64,000 nt of DNA from Ktedonobacteraceae bacterium (GTDB taxonomy: Bacteria > Chloroflexota > Ktedonobacteria > Ktedonobacterales > Ktedonobacteraceae), in NCBI GenBank assembly GCA_035653615.1, contig DASRBN010000015.1:62001-126000 (forward strand), written 5' to 3'. Of the stretch, positions 1-8,292 are shown piece after piece. A program made the translations under genes and the position numbers. The notes under the pieces were generated by a model. That model saw only the letters and a list, made by a program, of their open reading frames with translations. It was not told the DNA's origin and did no database searches. Each line of letters begins with the position of its first letter. Position 1 is the stretch's first letter.

Positions 1-621
1 GAACATTGGGACGGCACACAATGGAGCGTAATTCCCAGTCCCAATCCCAGTTCGAATGTCGATTATCTCTATAGTATCTCAGCGGTCTCCAGTAATGACG
101 TCTGGGCGGTGGGTTATTCTTCGCCTCCTAGCGGAGGGACCTATATCTTAATTGAACACTGGGATGGCTCCCAGTGGAGTGTCGTCGCTAGTCCTAGTCC
201 TGGCCCCTATGTCAATTATCTCTACGGGGTCGCGGCTGCTTCCAACACCGACGTCTGGGCGGTCGGAGGCTACTCACCGCGTAAAGGTGGGGCAGCCACC
301 CTCATTGAACACTGGAATGGCTCCCAGTGGACGAAGGTGAAAAGCCCCAATCCTGGCAGCTTTGCTAATCTTTTGTACGCTGTCTCTGCACTCCCGAACG
401 GCAATGTTTGGACGGTTGGGTACTACTTTCCCAACCCCTCGACCGTCTTGAACTTGACCGAACACTGGACTGGTGGTCATTGGAAGGCGGTGAAGAGTCC
501 CAATCCGGGACCTGATAACCTGAGAGGAGTAGCGCTGGTACCTGGAACTAGTCGGGCCTGGGCAGTAGGCTACTATAGTAATGGCACCGATGAGCAAACA
601 CTTATTGAGGCCTACTGCTAG
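1..621 (+). CDS. Secreted beta-propeller-like repeat protein, 3' end (5' end outside window)
   Basis: The frame is open from the first base, so the gene starts upstream of the window. The visible 206 residues are four tandem repeats of about 51 residues, each opening with EHWDGSQW-like residues, then SPNPG, and closing with DVWAVG. The regular Trp/Gly spacing resembles blades of a beta-propeller (Kelch-like or BNR-like surface proteins). The last repeat is degenerate and the protein ends EAYC. A GTG at 109 is internal to the repeat array and is not a credible start. Such proteins are normally exported and may bind glycans or proteins, but ligand and function are unknown. The repeat structure is directly visible; the fold is inferred. 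Confidence 0.75.
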   Translation, partial: EHWDGTQWSVIPSPNPSSNVDYLYSISAVSSNDVWAVGYSSPPSGGTYILIEHWDGSQWSVVASPSPGPYVNYLYGVAAASNTDVWAVGGYSPRKGGAATLIEHWNGSQWTKVKSPNPGSFANLLYAVSALPNGNVWTVGYYFPNPSTVLNLTEHWTGGHWKAVKSPNPGPDNLRGVALVPGTSRAWAVGYYSNGTDEQTLIEAYC

Positions 622-914
622 TTTGCTTCGCTGCCCAGCGAAAAGTCTAGTCGTTGTAGCCTATGCCCTGGTATGTTTTCCTTTTCTGCAAATACCCTCT
701 TGAGTCATTTCTGTGTGCGCATAACTTTTCTCTTTTTTGCTCATGCAAAAGGTTAACTTTCACGATAATCGCTGGTATACTGGCAATTGTAGAGATAACT
801 ATGCGCGTCGAGTCTCTCGCTTGGTTTGAGGAATCATGGGTCAGGCCTCTCCTTTCCCTCGCGTGTCCTGCTGGCTCTCTCCTCACGCTCGTCATCATAG
901 AGGGGGAATTATAT

Positions 915-1839
915 ATGAAAACGAAATGTTGCTTTGCTCTTGTCCTTGGTCTAGTGAGCGTATTGAGTGCTGTCCTCATCTTTCCTCAAGTGTTGGGAAC
1001 TAAAAGTATTCCTCTCGCTCGTGGCAAGCCATTTGCCCCGAACACCTATGGATCCCCGGTGACCTATTATGGAGGTCCAGTGATGCCAGGGGTGGTCAAT
1101 GTGTACCCCCATCTACTGGTTCCCCAATGATAATGGAGCTAACGACCAGTACATCAGCCATATCAATCAGTATTATCAGGATGTGGGTCCCAATTGCCTC
1201 TATCAACTGGTAGCCAGTGAATATGCCGGCGACAATGGTAGCATCCATTCAGCTGTGCTGGCTAACTGGTGGGAAGATACTCAGACCCCTTACCCGTGTC
1301 AGAACTGCTCACTGAGCAAATCGGAGATTGTCGCTGAGGTCAAGCTCGCCATCGCCACCAATGGCTGGCCAACAAGTGGCTACAGCAACTATTTTCCGGT
1401 CTACACGCTGCTGGGTGAGCAGGTAGCCGATCCCAGCGACGATGGCACCTGTGGCTATCAATCCTTTTGGGGACCACTCGATAGTCCAACCATCTATGCC
1501 CATATCGTCTTTCCTTCCGCTGGCGATTCCCTCAGTGGCTGTCCGATACATGTGCCAACGGCTCCCAGCGGGAATATCTACATCGATAGCAGCATCGATG
1601 TCTCGGCCCATGAGCAACTGGAGGCGGTTACGGATCCGGTTCTCAGAAGTGTCGGCTGGTATGGGAACGGTGAGATCGGCGATATCTGTTCCAAAGATTT
1701 TGGGGGCTCCTATCCCTTTCTCTATGATAATGGACTGGCCAACCAGGCCTGGACGAATCAAGCCGGGCATATCGATTATTACATCATCCAGACTATCGCC
1801 AGCAGGACACCGGCAGGCTGCCTGTTGGGTCCCTCGTGA
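915..1839 (+). pseudogene. Secreted protein with HE-x3-EAVTDP motif, split by one frameshift
   Basis: An ATG at 915, behind AGGGGGA, opens a signal-peptide-like N-terminus (MKTKCC, then a hydrophobic stretch) and runs to YYGGPVMPGVVNVYP before stopping at 1130. The mature protein continues in another frame from about 1104 (IYWFPNDNG) to 1839. Removing one C from the CCCCC run near 1105-1109 joins the two parts into about 307 residues. The SAHEQLEAVTDP motif recalls HELxEAVTDP of secreted bacterial proteins distantly like plant EXORDIUM/phosphate-induced proteins. The second His of a zincin HExxH is absent. The lesion is a single-base insertion, so it could be a sequencing error, real phase variation or inactivation. 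Function is unknown. Confidence 0.7.
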
Positions 1840-2177
1840 GCAACCCCGTGCCTTGCTCAAGAAACCCGAAAGTGACGAAGCAACGAACGTACCGTGTTGG
1901 GGGAACCTGCTCTTCTGGTTTTCAGAACTGCCCAGGCAACTCCAACCCCAACTGCTATTGCGTGACCGATATTAACGGCAGGGCCGAATGCGCATGTAAC
2001 CAGACCTGTGACGGCTTAGAATTCTGCGGCTCTGATGCGGCCTGCGGCAGGGGTAGTATTTGTGTCATCCTGATCCCTTGTACCGGGTGTGATAGCTCTA
2101 GTGGCATGTGCATGTACAAGTGTACGGGCAAGAACAAGAATTGCTCAGGAGGTGGGCAAGGCATGAGAGCTATTTAA
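1836..2177 (+). CDS. Small cysteine-rich protein
   Basis: This 113-residue reading frame has 16 cysteines in patterns such as CYC, CAC and CTGC, resembling disulfide-knotted EGF-like or defensin-like extracellular domains. It starts at a GTG overlapping the upstream stop (GTGA), which suggests translational coupling. It has no signal peptide of its own. It may therefore be the C-terminal Cys-rich domain of the upstream secreted protein, detached by another frameshift. It ends 4 bases inside the end of the convergent MFS remnant. Composition supports a real coding region; the start and the independence of the gene are uncertain. I do not recognise a named family. Confidence 0.5.
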   Translation: MSNPVPCSRNPKVTKQRTYRVGGTCSSGFQNCPGNSNPNCYCVTDINGRAECACNQTCDGLEFCGSDAACGRGSICVILIPCTGCDSSSGMCMYKCTGKNKNCSGGGQGMRAI

Positions 2178-3386
2178 TCCACCTTCCGAATAGCCGGGTG
2201 CAGCAGCCCCAGCGCAATAACGATTGCGCTGATGGCCCCGCCGAACACAAAGACCGGCGATGCCCCCAATCGATCTGCTGCAATACCCGCCAGTCCATAG
2301 CCGATGGGGGCTAGCGCCGTGGAGACCAGCATATCGATACTGGCAACACGCCCCAACCTGCCAGCGGGAACGAACTCTTGCAATGTATTTATCCATGCCA
2401 GCCCAAATGAAGTGTATGACGCGCCCTGGATCAGGAACGCCAGGCTTATTATGCTCGCGGGAAGCGGTAAGCCTGCGACCAGCAGCATCAAGCTGGCAAG
2501 AATCTATGCTCCATAGATAAATGGCCCGCGTCTCCGCAGTCGCTTGAAATGTCCGAGCCAGAGCGCCGTGCTGATGGAACCGAGCGCGGACAGCGAGGTG
2601 AGAAGCGCGTAGAGGTTTACCTGTGTCCCGAATCGCTCTTTCACCAGCAGGGGCAATACTGCCTCATCGGGCCGCTGAGAAAAATCGTGCTGACACAGGC
2701 GGCCGCAATAGTGACCCACAGCCAGGGAGATTGCAACACTGTACCTATCCCCGCCCGCAGGTCATGGAGTGGGCTTGTTCTTTCTTTTGAGCTGGAATTG
2801 CGGCGTGCCGGCTTGCCAGGCAGGGCCAACAGGCATGCCGCCGAAATGACGAAGGAAGCCCCATCCAGCGCGAATGCGAGCGGAGTTCCACCCAGCGCGA
2901 TAATTGCCGCGCCGATGCCCGGCCCGAACACTTGTGCCACTTGCAGGCTGATCCTGCGCAGCGAGTTGGCGCTGAGCAGGTGTTCAGTTGGTACCAGGTC
3001 GGGAATGGCAGCAGTAGAGGCCGGGTAGAAAAAAGCGCCTACAAGGCCAAAAAAGGCGCTCATGGTGCAGAGTTGCCAAAGTTCGAGCCGCTGCGTGAAG
3101 GCCAGCAATGCGATGATGCCGACCGCTACTCCTCGTGAAAGGTCGGAGGCGAGCATCAGACGGATGCGGGGAAAACGGTCCACGGCAACGCCACCAACCA
3201 GGAGCAGCAGGAGCATGGGGTCGTAGAGCAGATCAGGACGATGCCCATAGCCGTCGCCGAGCCGGTTTTTTCGAGTACCCACCATGCTAGAGCAATCGTA
3301 TAGAGGCTATCGCCCAGGCGCGAGATGGTCTACCCCCACCACAGCAGTGCAAAGGAACGCTGGGAAAGTGCGCGAAATACGGTCAT
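2174..3386 (-). pseudogene. Decayed MFS transporter gene
   Basis: Read from the ATG at 3386 (MTVFRALSQRSFALLWWG), the sequence spells a major facilitator protein of about 400 residues but carries several lesions. A TAG stop interrupts WWG-stop-TISRLGDSLYTIAL, where the family usually has Gln. A frameshift near 3210-3225 leads to MLLLLLVGGVAVDRFPR. A second frameshift near 2660-2690 precedes LPLLVKERFG. A TAG at 2504-2506 follows GPFIYGA. The last segment ends HPAIRKVD. The order of segments matches MFS proteins of the macrolide-efflux/enterobactin-exporter type (VDRFPRR-like loop after TM2). Two stops plus two frameshifts mean real decay, not one sequencing error. Confidence 0.85.
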
Positions 3387-3419
3387 TGTCGCTACGGTTT
3401 CCTTTCGTATCGAATGTCG

Positions 3420-4370
3420 TTATAAAGCAGGCAATGACAATTCGTGCAAGCCAAACTTCCAGTACAACAGGTTCGTCTCGATCATCTCCTGGCCGGGATG
3501 ATAGTGATCCCAGGTGAGCATCGACCATATGGGCTGCGTCAGGCCCACGTATTTGAGGGCGGATTCAAGATGTGCCAGTTCATAGGCTGAGAACGGGCGC
3601 ACGCTGGTATAGCTCTCAAAGAGGGCGCGGTACAGTCTGGGATCGAAGAGCGCCCAGTAATAAGACCCGGCAGGCGAATCGACGAAACAGAAGCCCAGCA
3701 TCGTCATCGCAAAATCCATCAATGCCGCGCTGACGCCAATTTCCTGCCAATCGACAAACGCGACCAGTTTGTCCCCATCGAACAGGCAATTGGTTGTATC
3801 CAGGTCGCCATGCACGATGCTCTGCGGGAAGGTCGCGGGTCGAAAATCGTCTAGGGAGTGAAAGACTGCCAGTGTTTCACGCAGCCTACCGGCGCTATAT
3901 TTCTGGACAGCCGCCTCTATAGACTCGGGCAGGTAGCGCGCAGCGAGCCAGTGACGTTTCTCCGGCAGGCCATCGCATGGGATGAGATGGAGTCGTGCAA
4001 GGTGCAGGCCAACCTCGCGGTTAACAGCATCTGAAAGTTCGGGCATTGCGCCCTGCAGCCTGTGCATAACCACTGCTTCGCAGTCCGGGCTAGAATAGCA
4101 CATCGAGCCGTCCGGCGCCTGAAGGTAATAGGCGGTCGCCTCGAAATGATATGCCTGCAGGCGCTGTAAGAAAGGCAGGCCACGCAGTATATCCTCAAGC
4201 GTCGTATTGACGATGATCTTGAAGAGGTAGTCGCCCTCTGTCGTGTTGACGATGTAGTTCTCGTTGGTGCCGGGAGCGCGCTCAAATGACTGAATCTGGC
4301 CCAGGCCAAAATGGTTCGCGATGGCCGCCAGTTTTTCGTCCAAAGTGCGTCCGGCGTGTGAAGAAGGCAT
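3420..4370 (-). CDS. APH/homoserine-kinase-type phosphotransferase
   Basis: This 316-residue protein has the aminoglycoside phosphotransferase/choline kinase fold. A Brenner motif HGDLDTTNCLF lies around residues 200-210 (catalytic Asp and metal-binding Asn), followed by VDWQEIG (the metal-binding DxD/DFG equivalent). The N-terminal GTNENYIV and YLFKII match the nucleotide-binding lobe with its Lys. Family substrates include homoserine, choline, aminoglycosides and sugar amines, and the sequence does not tell which. I prefer the ATG at 4370 over the upstream start at 4430 because AAAGGGAA lies 8 bases before it and homology begins there. It faces the same way as the neighbouring MFS remnant. 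Confidence 0.8.
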   Translation of the reverse strand: MPSSHAGRTLDEKLAAIANHFGLGQIQSFERAPGTNENYIVNTTEGDYLFKIIVNTTLEDILRGLPFLQRLQAYHFEATAYYLQAPDGSMCYSSPDCEAVVMHRLQGAMPELSDAVNREVGLHLARLHLIPCDGLPEKRHWLAARYLPESIEAAVQKYSAGRLRETLAVFHSLDDFRPATFPQSIVHGDLDTTNCLFDGDKLVAFVDWQEIGVSAALMDFAMTMLGFCFVDSPAGSYYWALFDPRLYRALFESYTSVRPFSAYELAHLESALKYVGLTQPIWSMLTWDHYHPGQEMIETNLLYWKFGLHELSLPAL

Positions 4371-4821
4371 AAGAATGTTCCCTTTCTGCAATGGGAGTGC
4401 GAACGCGGGAGGCGAACCAGAGGCAAGCAACTATGCGTAGATGACAGCGGGCAGCCTGCGCGCTCGCCTCACGGTCTATCGATCTAACAATTCAGCTATG
4501 TAGTTAGGAGAATCAAAAAGCCGCGGGCGAAGCTGAACAATCGCCCGCGGCCACTATGCTGTTTCCCCTTGCGTTTTAAGAAGCTCTACAATCGAAAAAG
4601 GGCATAGTAAACCCCTGGGCGACTGTACAGGTAGTGCAATGCCCACAGCAGCGGGTGCGAAAGCCGCGTTTGCGCATGAATCTCACCACAAAGCTGCCCA
4701 TATTATGCGAATAATCCTTTACCGTAAATGTCTACGAACCCGGTAGCGCTTCTACTGGCTCTTGTTGAAGATTACCTGAGTTTGAGCAAGATGTCAAGCG
4801 GACCCGGTCACTTGCTACACG
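4371..4821. other. Intergenic region with one terminator
   Basis: About 450 bases without a credible gene. The only structure seen is the strong hairpin at 4511-4551, which ends the sugar-uptake operon. The promoter of the phosphotransferase gene should lie between that hairpin and 4371, but no convincing -35/-10 pair was identified. Confidence 0.6.
4511..4551 (-). terminator. Rho-independent terminator of the sugar-uptake operon
   Basis: GCCGCGGGCGA (4520-4530) pairs perfectly with TCGCCCGCGGC (4541-4551) around a 10-base loop. On the minus strand the 11-bp GC-rich stem is followed by CTTTTTGATT. It lies about 270 bases past the stop of the last operon gene, so that gene has a long 3' untranslated region. 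Confidence 0.8.
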
Positions 4822-6174
4822 TTACAGGTGCAGCGAGACGAGGTAGAGCGTAGCTGCGGCCGTCCATGCCTGGATGCTGCTGGCGTAGTAGTAGTCTACC
4901 AGCACATAAGGCTGGGCGATGCGCGGGGAGCGTATCCAGGTCGAAGGAAGAACCACGTAGAGTTCGACGGGCTCGTTGATGGTGTGCATGGCCTGCAGGA
5001 TGGTGTGAGCGATATGGCGTGCTTCATCCTGCAAGCCATAGCGCATCATGCCTGCCGCGATGACGGCGTTGTCGAACGGCCAGACGGCGCCACAGTGATA
5101 TTTGGAGGGGTTGTAGTAGTAGGCGGTTTCGGAAAGCGTGCGGATGCCCCAGGGCGTGAGCAGGTCGGGCTGCAAGAGGCGCCGGCAGACCTGCTGCGCC
5201 TGCTGTGTTTCGAGTACTTCGCTCCAGAGCAGGTGGCCGGGATTGGATGAAACAACCTCGACCTGTTTTTTGTTGCCGTCGAGGATCATGGCCGGGAACC
5301 CCTCGCCGGCCATCCAGAATTGGGAGATGCCCTGGCGCAGTCCGGTGATACGCTGCTGAACTTGCTGGCGCAGCTCGGAATCGCTATGTCCCAGTGTTTC
5401 GGCCAGTTCAATATAACTGGCATAGGCGGCGAGGGCATATCCCTGCATCTCTATCCAGGCGAATGGGTGAAGCAGCGTTTCGCCTGCGCGCGGCTGAATC
5501 GATTCGCTGCTATCCTTCCAGACCTGGTTATCGAGGCCTATTCCTTCGGGATTGCGCCGGAGGTATTCGACGAGGCCATCGTTGTCGAGGTCAGACCATG
5601 CTAAGGCCCAGAGCAAGGCGGCGTGAATATATGGCCAGAGTTCTTCGAGCAATTGGCGATCATGGAAGTAGGTGAAGACCCGCGCGGCCGTGATGAGAAA
5701 GAGGAAGGTGGCATCGAAGGCGCCGTAATAGCGGCCGTCGATGACGGGCCAGCGAGCGACAAGCATACGATGCGGGACGGGGTTCCAGTACTCGTGAATG
5801 ATGCGGCCTGGCTGCTCTTCGTTGGTGTCATTGATGGCGCGCCCCTGCAGGCTGGCGAGGCCGCGCAGTACGTCGCGAGCGAGGCTATGCAGCCAGTCAT
5901 CGTAGGATGGGAAAGGCACGATAGATGAGACGGGGAGATGGTTTTCCCCCAGGGCGCGCAGTCGCTGACCGGCCTCGAGCGCCAGCAAGACGGTCCAGAG
6001 AGAGTCACGGCCAAAGATGGCATGGAAGAAACCATTCTGGCCGCTTGCCATGACGCCCAGCGAGGTGCGCAAAGAGTGCAACGCGCCGAGCGATTTCTCC
6101 CACAGGATCGCCAGCACGGCGCTGCTGAGGTCAATCTCGCCATGCGACTGTGTATCGATTTTAAAGCTATCCAC
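4822..6174 (-). CDS. Glycogen-debranching-like / MGH1-type glycoside hydrolase
   Basis: A 450-residue cytoplasmic protein with an (alpha/alpha)6-barrel glucosidase look. Recognisable segments include FFHAIFGRDSLW near residue 50, a DLDNDGLVEY segment and GLDNQVWKDSSES near the middle, and YHCGAVWPFDNAVIAAGM towards the C-terminus. These match amylo-alpha-1,6-glucosidase (debranching enzyme) and related GH63/GH15-like proteins. It is probably a glucosidase acting on the oligosaccharide imported by the adjacent transporter. It starts with GTG 9 bases after the permease stop (AGGATAAG serves as the ribosome binding site) and is the last gene of the operon. Bond specificity cannot be read from the sequence. 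Confidence 0.75.
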   Translation of the reverse strand: MDSFKIDTQSHGEIDLSSAVLAILWEKSLGALHSLRTSLGVMASGQNGFFHAIFGRDSLWTVLLALEAGQRLRALGENHLPVSSIVPFPSYDDWLHSLARDVLRGLASLQGRAINDTNEEQPGRIIHEYWNPVPHRMLVARWPVIDGRYYGAFDATFLFLITAARVFTYFHDRQLLEELWPYIHAALLWALAWSDLDNDGLVEYLRRNPEGIGLDNQVWKDSSESIQPRAGETLLHPFAWIEMQGYALAAYASYIELAETLGHSDSELRQQVQQRITGLRQGISQFWMAGEGFPAMILDGNKKQVEVVSSNPGHLLWSEVLETQQAQQVCRRLLQPDLLTPWGIRTLSETAYYYNPSKYHCGAVWPFDNAVIAAGMMRYGLQDEARHIAHTILQAMHTINEPVELYVVLPSTWIRSPRIAQPYVLVDYYYASSIQAWTAAATLYLVSLHL

Positions 6175-6183
6175 TACTGATAC

Positions 6184-7062
6184 TTATCCTTTTACGCCAG
6201 AAGAGACGGCTCCTTCAATGAAGTAACGTTGGAAGATGAAGAACAAGACCAGGATGGGAATGGTGTTGAACATCGAAGCGGCCAGTAGCAGCGCGTACTG
6301 GGTGAAGTGTTCGGATTTGAAGAAGAACAATCCCAGTGGAAGCGTGTACATGTCCTGCGTGCCTAATGCGACCAGGGGCCACTGGAAGTCGTTCCAGGCG
6401 CCCTGGAAGGTGATAATAGCCACGGCAGTGAGGGCCGGCCTGACCTGAGGGAGAATAATCTGGAAAAAGGTACGGAAGCGAGACGCGCCGTCGATAAAGG
6501 CGGATTCTTCCAGCTCTTTTGGCAACCCTTTCATGAATTGCACCATGATGAAGACCGAGAACGGCTGTGCCATTGCCGGAAGGATCAGCGCGAAATAGGT
6601 GTTGGTCAGGTGCAGGCTATTGACTACCAGGAACTTGGGTATGAGGTAGATCGCCGAAGGGATCATCATGACGCCCAACGTTAGCAGGAAAATGAAGTTC
6701 TTGCCGGGGAAACGCATTCGACCCAATGCATAGCCTGCCATTGCGGAGAAGACGACATTGAGTACCATGGCACCAACGGCGTAAATGAAGGCATTTAGCA
6801 TCCAGCGCAAGAACAGCGGGTTGCTGAGAATTGTCACGTAGTTGGAAATGATAAAAGGATTGGGCAGGAGCGTGGGCGGAAAGGCCAGCACATCGTGTTC
6901 AGTTTTGAATGAAGAGATGATCGTCAGGATCAGCGGCCCAATCGAGGTGATAGTGAAAATTATCAGGAAGATGAGCACAATCAGTTGCCACCAGCGTATG
7001 GTGGGACGTTCTCTCTGTATTGTTTGCACGGCTTCGATTGGACGTGCCTGTATTTGTGCCAT
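6184..7062 (-). CDS. Carbohydrate ABC transporter permease, MalG type
   Basis: This 292-residue inner-membrane protein has six hydrophobic segments and the EAA loop (EESAFIDGASRFRTFFQIILP region, about residues 190-212) that docks the ATPase. The C-terminal QRYFIEGAVSSGVKG is typical of MalG/LacG-type permeases. It pairs with the MalF-type permease immediately upstream. Its AAGGAGG ribosome binding site overlaps the stop of that gene, so the two are translationally linked. No ATPase gene lies in the operon, so an MsiK-type shared ATPase encoded elsewhere is probably used. Confidence 0.9.
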   Translation of the reverse strand: MAQIQARPIEAVQTIQRERPTIRWWQLIVLIFLIIFTITSIGPLILTIISSFKTEHDVLAFPPTLLPNPFIISNYVTILSNPLFLRWMLNAFIYAVGAMVLNVVFSAMAGYALGRMRFPGKNFIFLLTLGVMMIPSAIYLIPKFLVVNSLHLTNTYFALILPAMAQPFSVFIMVQFMKGLPKELEESAFIDGASRFRTFFQIILPQVRPALTAVAIITFQGAWNDFQWPLVALGTQDMYTLPLGLFFFKSEHFTQYALLLAASMFNTIPILVLFFIFQRYFIEGAVSSGVKG

Positions 7063-7073
7063 GGTTAGCCTCC

Positions 7074-8057
7074 TTATCGTGAAGCGTCAATATCAATGAA
7101 GCGGCGCTGTATGATGGTGACGATGAAAATGACGATGAAGAGAATGACGGACATTGCCGCGGCGAGGCCAAAGCGACCATCGGCGAAGCCAGCGTTGTAG
7201 ATTTCCAGCATGGGAGTGAGGGTGGAATTGAGCGGCTGGCCGTTGGTCATGAACTTGGCCTGGTCAAACATCTGGAAGGCGCCGATGGTTCCCAGCGCCA
7301 CTACGAGGAAGATGGTTGGGCGCAGCAGTGGCACGGTGATGTACCAGAAGGTCTGGAAGCGGTTGGCGCCGTCAACTTCGGATGCCTCGATCAACTCCCG
7401 TGGCAAATCCTGCAATGCTGCCAGGAAATAAATCATGAATGAAGCGGCTGTCGTCCAGATGTTGAGGAGCATCAACGCGGGCAATGCCCAGAACACATTG
7501 TTCAACCAGTCTGGCCCGTTGATGTGAACCAGCGAGAGGATATAGTTGATGATCCCGTCAGGATTATACAGCCAGAGGAAGATCAGCGCAGTGGCAACCG
7601 AGGAAGTCACGGCCGGCACGTAGAAGATGGTGCGAAAGATGCCACGCCCGCGTACAATGGCCTGTAAGACCAGCGCCATTGCGAGAGCGAGGATGGTTTG
7701 CCCGATCACAACAAAAAAGGTGAACTTCACGATGTTGATCATGGAAGTCCAGAAGTCGCTCAGGCCAACATTGGAAAGCTGATTGAAGATAAAGGTGTAA
7801 TTTCTCAGTCCAATGAAGACGGGGCCGGTGAAGCCGAGGTCAACGCGGAAGAAGCTTAACCCCAGCCCAAATATTGAAACAAAGACGAGAAAGACCGCCA
7901 GTACGAGCAAGTATGGCAGGAGGAAGAGGTAAGCGGCAATGGCTTCGGCGCGGTCGCGATTTGACCGGCTCCCTCCACCCTGCGAGAGCCGGTGGCCCTT
8001 TTCTTTAGTAAGTGCAGGAGCTGTGGACATAGATTGTCCTACCGGTTGAGTAGCCAT
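7074..8057 (-). CDS. Carbohydrate ABC transporter permease, MalF/UgpA type
   Basis: A 327-residue protein with a polar N-terminal tail (about 45 residues), six membrane segments and an EAA motif in ELIEASEVDGANRFQTFWYITVP, around residues 225-245. Length and motif match the MalF/UgpA half of CUT1 sugar importers. GAAGGAG precedes the ATG. It lies between the binding-protein gene and the MalG-type gene and should form the transmembrane heterodimer with the latter. The substrate is unknown; the flanking glucosidases suggest an oligosaccharide. Confidence 0.9.
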   Translation of the reverse strand: MATQPVGQSMSTAPALTKEKGHRLSQGGGSRSNRDRAEAIAAYLFLLPYLLVLAVFLVFVSIFGLGLSFFRVDLGFTGPVFIGLRNYTFIFNQLSNVGLSDFWTSMINIVKFTFFVVIGQTILALAMALVLQAIVRGRGIFRTIFYVPAVTSSVATALIFLWLYNPDGIINYILSLVHINGPDWLNNVFWALPALMLLNIWTTAASFMIYFLAALQDLPRELIEASEVDGANRFQTFWYITVPLLRPTIFLVVALGTIGAFQMFDQAKFMTNGQPLNSTLTPMLEIYNAGFADGRFGLAAAMSVILFIVIFIVTIIQRRFIDIDASR

Positions 8058-8109
8058 AAATGTTCTCCTTCGATCTACATTGGTTCAGTAAGGGCGGGAG
8101 CAGGGTGGT

Positions 8110-8205
8110 GGGGAGCTTGCTCCGCCGCGGGGTGGGGAGGGGCCAACCTCGGATATCCTCAAGGCCTGCTCTCCCGTTTCCCCAGGAGAACGGAGCAAGC
8201 TCCCC
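8110..8205. repeat. Perfect 15-bp inverted repeat in the binding-protein/permease gap
   Basis: GGGGAGCTTGCTCCG at 8110-8124 recurs inverted at 8191-8205, 66 bases apart, in the 235-base gap between the solute-binding protein and permease genes. In many sugar operons a hairpin here lets the binding protein be made in excess of the permeases. There is no U tract, so RNA stabilisation or attenuation is an inference. Confidence 0.45.
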
Positions 8206-8292
8206 TGTCACCTAGCCGCCACAGCCCGCGCCCCTACTGGTACACGCCATTTCAAGAATCGACCCGTTCATGCCACGGGTTGCTACAGGGCG

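Noticed and set aside
647-979. Minus-strand ORF of 110 codons opposite the secreted protein start
   Set aside because: It is the shadow of the upstream leader and signal peptide region, has no ribosome binding site and no plausible protein composition.
663-1130. Long form of the secreted protein starting at 663
   Set aside because: The segment before 915 shows no coding character, while the ATG at 915 has a good ribosome binding site and opens a signal peptide.
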